A stretch of DNA of 33,427 nt from UMGS1840 sp964537245 (GTDB lineage Bacteria; Bacillota; Clostridia; UMGS1840), in the NCBI GenBank assembly GCA_964537245.1, contig CAZHZL010000024.1, positions 1-33,427 of the forward strand, written 5' to 3'. The position numbers were made by a program, and so were the translations under genes. Below, in pieces: positions 24,575 to 32,405 of the stretch (positions are counted from its first letter, which is position 1; every line of letters begins with the position of its first letter). The notes below the pieces were generated by a model. That model was given only the letters and a program-made list of their open reading frames with translations, made no database searches and was not told the DNA's origin.

Positions 24575-25513
24575 CTAAAATATTGCATTATCTTTTTCTA
24601 TTTTTCTTACTATTGCATTAGCTGTAATAATTGTAACAAAGCCTACAACAGACTGGAAAAAGCCTACTGCGGCGCTCATTCCGACATCGGCATTCGTTTT
24701 TAATGCCCTGAATATGTAAGTGTCTATAACATCGGTTGTAGGATATAAAATTCCTATATCACGGGTAAGCTGATAAAAAAGGCCGAAATCACTTCTGAAA
24801 ATCCCACCCAATGACAGCAATGTCATCGTACAAATAAGAGGCGTTATTTCAGGAATGCTTATATGAAGTATTTTTTGAAGTTTATTTGCGCCATCAAGCT
24901 CTGCTGCTTCAAAAAGTGAATTATCTATCCCCATAAGTCCTGCATAATAAATAATACTGTTGTAACCAACATTTTTCCAGATATGAAAAAACGCAAGTAT
25001 AAACGGCCAGTATTCAGGCTTTGCATACCAGTCTATACCTTCCATTCCAAGATTACCAAGAAAACCATTTATAATTCCCATAGATGGGCTCAAAAAAGCA
25101 TATGCCATACACCCCACAACAACCCACGACAGAAAATACGGAAGCAGAAGAACAGTCTGATAGGTTTTTAAAATTCTTCTGCTGTTTATTTCAAAAAGAA
25201 GGAGTGCAAAAATAACAGCAACCAAAACAGACAGTAGAATAAATGTTAAATTAAGAGTAAGTGTGTTTTTTAATATTCTCGTTGCATCAGAAGAAGTGAA
25301 AAAAAACTCAAAATTTTTAAACCCTATCCACTCACTTCCAAATATACCTTTGTTATATTTATAATCCTGAAAAGCGATTACCAACCCAAACATTGGAATA
25401 TAAGAAAAAATTATCATCAAGAGGACACCGGGGAGTGCCATAATATCAAATAACAGATTATCTTTTTTTCTTAAAAGTGATTTTTCCTTTTTGCCTTTTT
25501 TTATCATTTCCAT
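24575..25513 (-). CDS. ABC transporter permease, LplB/YteP type
   Basis: A 312-residue membrane protein with about six helices. After a basic N-terminus (KKGKKEKSLLRKKDN) comes MALPGVLLMIIFSYIPMFGLVIAF, typical of this group, and the coupling motif EAAELDGANKLQKILHISIP. It is the first gene after the promoter at 25545-25573. This permease pair with a large lipoprotein is the classic partner of YesM/YesN-type sensors in plant-glycan loci, consistent with the two-component genes at 8-11 kb. Confidence 0.92.
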   Translation of the reverse strand: MEMIKKGKKEKSLLRKKDNLLFDIMALPGVLLMIIFSYIPMFGLVIAFQDYKYNKGIFGSEWIGFKNFEFFFTSSDATRILKNTLTLNLTFILLSVLVAVIFALLLFEINSRRILKTYQTVLLLPYFLSWVVVGCMAYAFLSPSMGIINGFLGNLGMEGIDWYAKPEYWPFILAFFHIWKNVGYNSIIYYAGLMGIDNSLFEAAELDGANKLQKILHISIPEITPLICTMTLLSLGGIFRSDFGLFYQLTRDIGILYPTTDVIDTYIFRALKTNADVGMSAAVGFFQSVVGFVTIITANAIVRKIEKDNAIF

Positions 25514-25544
25514 ATGTATATTGCCCTTTCAATTTTTTAATCAT

Positions 25545-25573
25545 ATTATACCATAAAACAAGATAAATTACAA
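25545..25573 (-). promoter_or_regulatory. Sigma-A promoter of the ABC-transporter operon
   Basis: The -35 TTGTAA (25573-25568) and a perfect -10 TATAAT (25550-25545) have 17 bases between them; the start site would be near 25538, about 25 bases before the permease ATG at 25513. A 9-bp inverted repeat overlaps the -35 region on its upstream side. Confidence 0.72.
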
Positions 25574-25603
25574 TTTAAGATGCCGTCATTAAACTCTTAA
25601 ATT
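25572..25603. repeat. 9-bp inverted repeat upstream of the transporter promoter
   Basis: AATTTAAGA (25572-25580) is matched by TCTTAAATT (25595-25603) with 14 bases between. It lies between the end of the beta-helix gene and the -35 box, overlapping the latter by two bases. It could be an operator or a weak AT-rich hairpin after the upstream gene. The arms differ from those of the repeat at 11058-11108. Confidence 0.5.
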
Positions 25604-25607
25604 CCGT

Positions 25608-28600
25608 TCATTTATTTGAAATTCCGATATTAAATACATCAATTATCTCAAATTCAGGAATTATTTCCTTGATTTTATCTTGTATGATTTCATTTATATC
25701 AGAAAATTCCATTGTAAAACTTTCATTGTTAATAAATTTTCCGTTTTCAATAATTTCACTTTCGAGCTCAATAGGCTTTCCGTTTAAAATTGCATTATTT
25801 ACTATAACATTGTCTTTTGCAATCCATACATCCGATATGTTTTTCATTCGGTAAAGCTCAGGATATTTTCCCTGCCATATATTACTTCTTGCGGGAACAC
25901 TGTTATATTTTTCAATATACCTATTAAAAACTTCCGTACTGTAACCTTTTGCTCTTGTATCACCGATAACGGAAGCTTCAACACAATTTATGAAAATATT
26001 ATTTTTTACAACATTTTCAGCACCACCGCCAATAAGCACTCCATAACCATTTGTAACATTTTCAAGTATGTTTCCATAAGCACAACCACCGCTATAAGCA
26101 TCATCAAAATATATCCCTACGATACTGTTGCCTCCATTGCCTATATCATGAACATAGTTATATCTCAAAATATTTCCTCTGCTGTGCCAGTTATTTCCCA
26201 TATAAATCGCACCTGCGTCCTGTGTATCGGAAACAACATTAAAAACTTCATTATATTCTACAATATTATCTAAAAATGGAGCTACTGCCCAAATAGCACA
26301 GTGAGGTGCATTATAGATTTTATTGTTTGAAACTACACAGCCTACCGTTTGAATTTTTATTGCCGGATTATATGTACGGTTATTCCTTGAAAAATTATAT
26401 ATTTCGCAATTTTTTATGTAATTTCCTGTTGGTTCAAGTGTTTCGAGATCTCCACCCTGCAACACTATTCCACCGTCTGTATCGTAAATATTACAGTTAA
26501 GTATTCCATTGTTTTTACCGGAAACAATAGTTCCCGCAATAGAATTTAATGAAAAAATGTCACATGATTCAAAAGCGATATTTCTACAGTTATTCAAATA
26601 AAAAGCAGGAAAACGAGATTCAGAAAAAGAAAAGTTTTTAAATGTTATGTTTTCTGTGTTTTCTGCAGAAATGAAATCTGTTCCTTTAACTGATATACTC
26701 ACAACAGAATTTTCATCAAAATTTTCCGGTGGATAGAAATACAGTACGTTTTCATCGGGATTTATAAAATATTCTCCCGGAGCATCAATTTCTTCAAGCA
26801 GATTATATATTACATATCTTCCCCCGTTGCCATTATTTCTCTCACGAACCCCTAAAGCTGATGGCTGAACTGATTTTATTGTTTTGTTTTCTGTATCTAT
26901 TTCTCCTAAGTCTACAGAGGCATCACCGTAATCCGAATGCCAAAATCCGTAGAGTTTTGCATAACTAGCCTCTGTCCATCTCTCTGCTCTTTCATCCTCA
27001 TATCTGAAACAAAATCCGTCTATTCCTTCTCCATCAGAAATCAATTCATTTATATATAGATATCCTGAGTTTGGATACCTTGAAACAGTCATAGTTTTTC
27101 CATCAACAAACAATTCCCCGCAGGCTGAACGATACGGTATTCCTATGCTTTCATAACCTCTATGTGAATAATATCCGTAATAATTCATAAGTTGATAATC
27201 CGCTGATGTTAGATTAGATTTTGATAAGTCATATTTCAAGACTTTGTCTTGTGCATCTTGAGGAAGCTTATTTTTTATTTCTTCTGTAATTTTTTCAAAA
27301 TAACTGTTTTCAAGCTTTACACTCCCTTTTAAAGCAACTTTGCCATCATAACCCATATAAGTTATTTTCAAGTTATCATTTCCTGAATCAAGAGTGGTAA
27401 AGCTACTGTTAAATTCGTTATATTCGCCACCCTTTAGCATAACAAAAACTTCTGTTTTCTTTGTATTTTCAGTTATAATTCTTCTTACCTTGTTTTTTAC
27501 ACTCTCTAACGAGTCATCTTCAATAATAATTTTTATATTGTATTCTTTTGAGGTGGCAACCGGTTTAATATTTGAAAAAGAATCAAATAAAAATAATTTC
27601 ACATTAGTGTCATTTTTTACATCATAAAATGAAGCAGATTTATTTTCATCAGCTGCTTTAATATCCTTTAATGCGCCATTTTCATATCTTGCAAATATTA
27701 ATTCATAATTCCCCTCAGCAATTTGAGCAGATACATTTAACGAAAAATCTTCTGTCATTTCAAAGCTAACAGCTTCGAAAATTTCCTCACTATCAAGATA
27801 CCCTAGATAGATTTCCTTTTCTACAGTTACAGTATTTGCTCCTATAATATCAGGTGTGATAATTGCTTTTAAAACTATTTTATCGGCTTTTGCTGCGTTA
27901 GATACTGTAAGCATATTATCAGCTATCATTATCCCTTCATAACTTTTATCAAGAGAATATGTTACACTTATATTGTCGTTCAAATAATTAAAAAAGTTTC
28001 CGCATATAGGAAAAAGAGCTACAGCATAATCATAAGAAACTGTTTCTTGTGGTATTTTTATATAATTTTCACCTTCAATACAAGCGTCAAAATGCAATGG
28101 AGAAATAAAAATTTCGTCTGTATAATATTCAGAAGCACTACTGATAACTGTACCTATATATGATTTGTTTTCATTTGTCCATGTTGGTGAGGTGGTAAAT
28201 ATAGCAAAAACTTCTGTCCATGTTCCACCTTTCAGGTAAACAGATTCATTACTGACAAATTCCACTGTATCAGTTTCTGCTCCTGAATTCAGTTCAATTT
28301 TTGCAGTTGCACCATCCGAACTTTTTGGTACATAAATTTTTTGAGTTATTACATAAGTATTATCAGGTTCAGCATCTAAATATGACATTAGTGTTCCTGA
28401 AACTTTTGCACAATAATTACCACTTGCTGACATAAGGTCTGTTTTTTGAAAATCGCCTGAGTAATATGAGAGATCATTTATTTCAAATCCGGAATTTTTT
28501 CCGATTGTTTTCTGAAAATATTCGGCTTCTTCTACATAATCAACTGTTTTTTTCACTGCAATATCCTTTTCAACAGTTATTGAAGATACGCCACTCAATG

Positions 28601-29348
28601 GCGAAACCACATCAGCACATACTGTAATAAGAGTAGGATCAACATTTTCTTCTACTGTTAAAATTCCTAAATTCTCATCTATAAATATCCCATCATATTC
28701 ATTTTCCAAATACCATCTGACGGTTGGTGCATAATCATCGGAAACGCCTGTATAACTTCCTATCTGATTTGTAACATTTATTTTTAAAGTGGTCGTTTCA
28801 CCTATTTCCGCCTTATCATTTGATATTATAGTCCCGTTTAATTCTAATGGTGCAAAATACATGTTATCTGCATACATAACAGATCCTTTTGTAAAAGTCT
28901 GGAATTCAAATGTTAACGAAGTAGACCACCCCGATTTATGGAGAATCTCTACTGTTTCCCACTTAGTTGTACTGAGCTTTGTTGCTGCAGGCTGAATCAA
29001 TGTTTGACTGCCGTATCCTTTATCTGTGATTTTTACATATGTTTCACCGCCGCTTTTTCTTAAAAAATCACCTGTTCCAATATAAATGGTATTGCGGTTT
29101 ACATTAATATTAAAATACGAATATCCCCCACCTGAAGGATTTTCCAACATTGCAACTTTATTATCAGAGTTTAACGGATCAAACACTAATGTTTGATTTA
29201 CTGAATCTGAACACAAATCCCCTATACTTCCACTTTCAAAATCGCCATTTAAAATTAGATTGTCAGTCAAATTTGCGGAATATGCTACTTGTAATAAAGC
29301 AGCCACAAATATAAAACAATTAAAAAGCGATAAAATTTTCTTTATCAT
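25608..29348 (-). CDS. Large secreted enzyme: two binding/Ig-like module pairs plus right-handed beta-helix (GH141-like)
   Basis: A 1246-residue exported protein. There is a signal peptide to about 24, then two module pairs (NLILNGDFESGSIGDL to YFAPL, NQIGSYTGV; and KNSGFEINDLSYYSG to FISPL). A small domain ending VKLFLFDSFSNIKPVA follows (about 520-600). The second half (about 610-1246) is a beta-helix paralogous to the protein at 19685-22135: shared PYRSACGELFVDGKT, YAKLYGFWHSDYGDASVDLG, YNLLEEIDAPGEYFI, TQDAGAIYMGNNW and VGIYFDD. The last two hold the conserved Asp residues. The usual ASGDDANDG opening of the helix is replaced by IIIEDDSLESVKNKVRRI. It is probably a polysaccharide-cleaving enzyme with its own substrate-binding arms; activity unproven. 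It starts 26 bases after the mannosidase gene. Confidence 0.77.
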   Translation of the reverse strand: MIKKILSLFNCFIFVAALLQVAYSANLTDNLILNGDFESGSIGDLCSDSVNQTLVFDPLNSDNKVAMLENPSGGGYSYFNINVNRNTIYIGTGDFLRKSGGETYVKITDKGYGSQTLIQPAATKLSTTKWETVEILHKSGWSTSLTFEFQTFTKGSVMYADNMYFAPLELNGTIISNDKAEIGETTTLKINVTNQIGSYTGVSDDYAPTVRWYLENEYDGIFIDENLGILTVEENVDPTLITVCADVVSPLSGVSSITVEKDIAVKKTVDYVEEAEYFQKTIGKNSGFEINDLSYYSGDFQKTDLMSASGNYCAKVSGTLMSYLDAEPDNTYVITQKIYVPKSSDGATAKIELNSGAETDTVEFVSNESVYLKGGTWTEVFAIFTTSPTWTNENKSYIGTVISSASEYYTDEIFISPLHFDACIEGENYIKIPQETVSYDYAVALFPICGNFFNYLNDNISVTYSLDKSYEGIMIADNMLTVSNAAKADKIVLKAIITPDIIGANTVTVEKEIYLGYLDSEEIFEAVSFEMTEDFSLNVSAQIAEGNYELIFARYENGALKDIKAADENKSASFYDVKNDTNVKLFLFDSFSNIKPVATSKEYNIKIIIEDDSLESVKNKVRRIITENTKKTEVFVMLKGGEYNEFNSSFTTLDSGNDNLKITYMGYDGKVALKGSVKLENSYFEKITEEIKNKLPQDAQDKVLKYDLSKSNLTSADYQLMNYYGYYSHRGYESIGIPYRSACGELFVDGKTMTVSRYPNSGYLYINELISDGEGIDGFCFRYEDERAERWTEASYAKLYGFWHSDYGDASVDLGEIDTENKTIKSVQPSALGVRERNNGNGGRYVIYNLLEEIDAPGEYFINPDENVLYFYPPENFDENSVVSISVKGTDFISAENTENITFKNFSFSESRFPAFYLNNCRNIAFESCDIFSLNSIAGTIVSGKNNGILNCNIYDTDGGIVLQGGDLETLEPTGNYIKNCEIYNFSRNNRTYNPAIKIQTVGCVVSNNKIYNAPHCAIWAVAPFLDNIVEYNEVFNVVSDTQDAGAIYMGNNWHSRGNILRYNYVHDIGNGGNSIVGIYFDDAYSGGCAYGNILENVTNGYGVLIGGGAENVVKNNIFINCVEASVIGDTRAKGYSTEVFNRYIEKYNSVPARSNIWQGKYPELYRMKNISDVWIAKDNVIVNNAILNGKPIELESEIIENGKFINNESFTMEFSDINEIIQDKIKEIIPEFEIIDVFNIGISNK

Positions 29349-29374
29349 ATATTCTAACCCTTTCTATTTTGAAT

Positions 29375-31699
29375 TCAACTATCGCAGCTGTATTCTTCAT
29401 CTTCTGTCATATAATATTCAATAAGCATATTATCCTTAAGCTTTAAAGTTTTAATTTCAAACGGTTTAATATCCAAAGAAAAACTGCTATCCCCTACTTT
29501 AATAACTACATTTTGCGATTTTCCTTTTTCCTCCACTATTCTTAAAATCAGCAAATCGTCGTATTCGCAGATTTTAACTGCCGACAAATATACTCCGTCA
29601 CCATCAATTGAAAAATAACTATTTTCGGAGGGCAAAACACCTCCGTGATTTACTTCACAAATAACAACAGGCGGATTTAAGAAATTCTGAGAAAGTGCCG
29701 GAGTGTTTTTCCCGAAATCAACACGGATTTTTCCCTCGCTTATTCCCTGCGAAATTATATCGTAGTCCGTATCATAATCAATTTCTCCTAACCTCAAATC
29801 TCCGTAAATACAGCTTCTTAACACAGTAAGCCCTAAAATATTGTCAATCATATTATACGAAAAAATGCTGTCTGCGGTTAATGTCACACCTTTAGATTCA
29901 ATCCAGGGTCCCATCGGAACATCTGCCTTTGTTTCTCCTCTTATGACGCTTCCGTACGGAACAGAAACAGTATGCGTATTCTCTACATCAGTTTCAAATT
30001 TCAACACATAATGTTTTTCGTTCCAGTTTACACGGTATGAAACATCAAAATATTTTTCTTCCGGATAGAATGTATAATACATATCAATCTTCGATTCTTT
30101 GAATTTATAAGTCATTTTTACAACAGTTCTTATTTTCCCTGCTTCGATAATTTTCACACCGACAAATTCAAAATCATATTTTTTCGTGTCGTAGCTGTCA
30201 ATATTAAATGCCCATGTGTCACCATCGTCATAATAGCAAGCAGGCACAAGGGTTTTTCCACAAAGCTTTTCTCCGCTTATTTTATCGGTAATCTCTTCTA
30301 AAATTCCTTTTTTGGAAAATCTTATCTTCAATTTTTCGGTTTCAAACTCAAATGGATTCACTTCCATTTTTTTATCTTCTTCACCTGTTTTCACAACCTT
30401 GAACATTTTATATCCCATAGAAGGTATTTCAGCCTTAAAAACAAATCGTGATCTGAATCTTGGAATTACCGCTTTTGCCTCTATAATCTGGCAAGGATAA
30501 ATTTCACCGCTTTCATCCATAAGCTCAATGCCTTTATCATAAGGTTCAAATTCATGCATCCACTGAACCTCAGCTTCAACATATCCGCTATAATCGCTTC
30601 CATTAATATTCCAGAGTACGAGATTCCATATACCTTTAGGATTTTTGCCGACAGTTTTCATTTTTCTTGTTATACCCTGAAGATTATAATGCATAATTTC
30701 ATTTGAAGTTTGAATCGCTCTCGAAAATGTATTTTCCGCATCAAAATACGCTTCTTTTATACAGGCACCGCCCAGAATATCATGGAACTGATTAAAAAGC
30801 ACATCATGCCAGCATTTTTCGATTGTTTCTTTATCATAGTTATTTGCAATAACAGAAGCTACTTCTGCATTTTGTACGGCAAATTCTGCAATTCTGTTCA
30901 GCTTTTTAATTTTCGGATAATTGGAATAAGGTCCGAAATCCCCCGTTATAAACTCCCCCGAAACACAGTAATCACAATCCTTATGTTCATTAAAAAAGCG
31001 TGACACAGTAGAAAACTCCATATTTTCCGTTTCATTTATTTCTGAAATCATTTTTTTAGTCGGTGCACCACCATGATCTGTTACACCGTAAACAATCATA
31101 ACATCATCATTTTTTTCAGTCTGATTTGAAATACTGTCAGAAAGTTCTTTTTCGTAAGCATTCTCTGCTCTGAAAGTCATAACCTCACTTCCGTCAAGTC
31201 CTCTCCATTTAAACATAGGTTTTTCAAGCTTTATATGATGTTTTTCAGGGCGCACAAAAGAATAAAAATCAATATGGCTTTTTTTAAGAATCTGCGGTAT
31301 CTGCGGATTATGCCCAAAGCTGTCAATATTAAATACGCCATCGGATATTTTTCCGAAGGTTTCCTTTAAATATTTCTGACCGTATAAGCTCTGACGAACA
31401 TAGCTTTCTCCTGAAGCACCATAGCAATCAGGCTGCACCCACCAGCCTTCCGCAAGCTCCCATCTTCCTTCCTCAACTCTATTTTTGATTTCTTCAAACA
31501 TTTCGGGATCCGTTTTTTTAATCCACTCAAAAACAGGCGGAGTTGCAAAAGAATAGGTGAAATTTTCATCCTCGTTCATTCTGTCAAGTGCAGAACGGAA
31601 TGTTGCACGTATGGATGCCATTGATTCATCCCATTTCCAAAGCCAAACCGGGTCAAAATGTGTATTTCCAATCATATATAATTTTTGTTTTTTGTTCAT
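29375..31699 (-). CDS. GH38 alpha-mannosidase
   Basis: A 774-residue retaining glycosidase with all zinc-site residues of GH38: His14 and Asp16 in GNTHFDPVWLW, nucleophile Asp126 in FNIDSFGHNPQ, and His306 in FNQFHDILGG. WWVQPDCYGASGES and VYGVTDHGGAPTKKM are also family blocks. The second half is beta-rich, as expected. No signal peptide is present, so it acts in the cytoplasm on imported oligosaccharides, releasing alpha-mannose or a similar residue. It has a GAGGT site 6 bases before the ATG and follows the esterase gene by 15 bases. Released mannose could feed the isomerase at 2659-3339. Its length is shorter than eukaryotic members, normal for bacterial ones. Confidence 0.93.
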   Translation of the reverse strand: MNKKQKLYMIGNTHFDPVWLWKWDESMASIRATFRSALDRMNEDENFTYSFATPPVFEWIKKTDPEMFEEIKNRVEEGRWELAEGWWVQPDCYGASGESYVRQSLYGQKYLKETFGKISDGVFNIDSFGHNPQIPQILKKSHIDFYSFVRPEKHHIKLEKPMFKWRGLDGSEVMTFRAENAYEKELSDSISNQTEKNDDVMIVYGVTDHGGAPTKKMISEINETENMEFSTVSRFFNEHKDCDYCVSGEFITGDFGPYSNYPKIKKLNRIAEFAVQNAEVASVIANNYDKETIEKCWHDVLFNQFHDILGGACIKEAYFDAENTFSRAIQTSNEIMHYNLQGITRKMKTVGKNPKGIWNLVLWNINGSDYSGYVEAEVQWMHEFEPYDKGIELMDESGEIYPCQIIEAKAVIPRFRSRFVFKAEIPSMGYKMFKVVKTGEEDKKMEVNPFEFETEKLKIRFSKKGILEEITDKISGEKLCGKTLVPACYYDDGDTWAFNIDSYDTKKYDFEFVGVKIIEAGKIRTVVKMTYKFKESKIDMYYTFYPEEKYFDVSYRVNWNEKHYVLKFETDVENTHTVSVPYGSVIRGETKADVPMGPWIESKGVTLTADSIFSYNMIDNILGLTVLRSCIYGDLRLGEIDYDTDYDIISQGISEGKIRVDFGKNTPALSQNFLNPPVVICEVNHGGVLPSENSYFSIDGDGVYLSAVKICEYDDLLILRIVEEKGKSQNVVIKVGDSSFSLDIKPFEIKTLKLKDNMLIEYYMTEDEEYSCDS

Positions 31700-31714
31700 A
31701 TCAATACCTCATTT

Positions 31715-32383
31715 TTATAAATCAATCGTCTTTTTTAGTACATCAGCCATTATTGAATACGCTTTTGCGTTAGGATGAATACCGTCAAGGCTCAGTTCTT
31801 CAGGGAAACTATCCCCGTCATTTGTCAAAGCACTATGGTAATCAACATATTTTCTGTTAAATGATTTTAAATAATCATTCATAAGCTTTGTCATTTCCCA
31901 TCTTCTCTGTCTGTTATATGGTGGAGCAATTGTTGAAGGAAGAACAGAACAAAGAATAACCTCTATTCCTGCATTATCACATTTCTCTATCATTCCTGAA
32001 ATATTATTTTTGTAATCTTCAAACACAACTTGGCAATCTTCACCATCTGTTTTGTACCACAAATCTTCTTCTGTCCTGAAAATGTCATTAGTTCCAATCA
32101 TTATTATTGCGCATTTAGGTTTAAGCTGTATGCAATCAGCATCAAAACGCTTAAGAAGATATTTAGAAACATCTCCCCCTATACCACGATTCTCAAGAAA
32201 TTTATCTGTTTTAAAATATGCATTTAAATTCCAATGCTGTGTAATGCTGTCTCCTAAAAACAAATAATCAATTTCTTTATCCAAATGAAGTAATTGTTCG
32301 TTTGAGTAATCAAAATCCATGCGACTACTGTCCGCTGCCACGCTCTTGCCAAATAACCCAGGCTTAATTTGTAAATTTTTCAT
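31715..32383 (-). CDS. SGNH/GDSL-family esterase
   Basis: A 222-residue hydrolase with all four SGNH blocks: catalytic Ser46 in FLGDSITQHW, Gly in GIGGD (about 68-70), Asn99 in IGTNDI, and Asp200/His203 in LDGIHPN. There is no signal peptide, so it is cytoplasmic. Such enzymes in glycan loci commonly remove acetyl groups from imported oligosaccharides; related ones act on phospholipids or peptidoglycan precursors. It sits between another esterase and the mannosidase with gaps of 22 and 15 bases, and has an AAGGAG site. Two esterases side by side suggest a heavily acetylated substrate. Confidence 0.88.
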   Translation of the reverse strand: MKNLQIKPGLFGKSVAADSSRMDFDYSNEQLLHLDKEIDYLFLGDSITQHWNLNAYFKTDKFLENRGIGGDVSKYLLKRFDADCIQLKPKCAIIMIGTNDIFRTEEDLWYKTDGEDCQVVFEDYKNNISGMIEKCDNAGIEVILCSVLPSTIAPPYNRQRRWEMTKLMNDYLKSFNRKYVDYHSALTNDGDSFPEELSLDGIHPNAKAYSIMADVLKKTIDL

Positions 32384-32405
32384 TGTTTCGTTCTCCTTAA
32401 TTTTA

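Noticed and set aside
24559..24588. ATG at 24588 for the second permease
   Set aside because: It would overlap the first permease gene and has no ribosome site; AAAGGAG is spaced for 24558.
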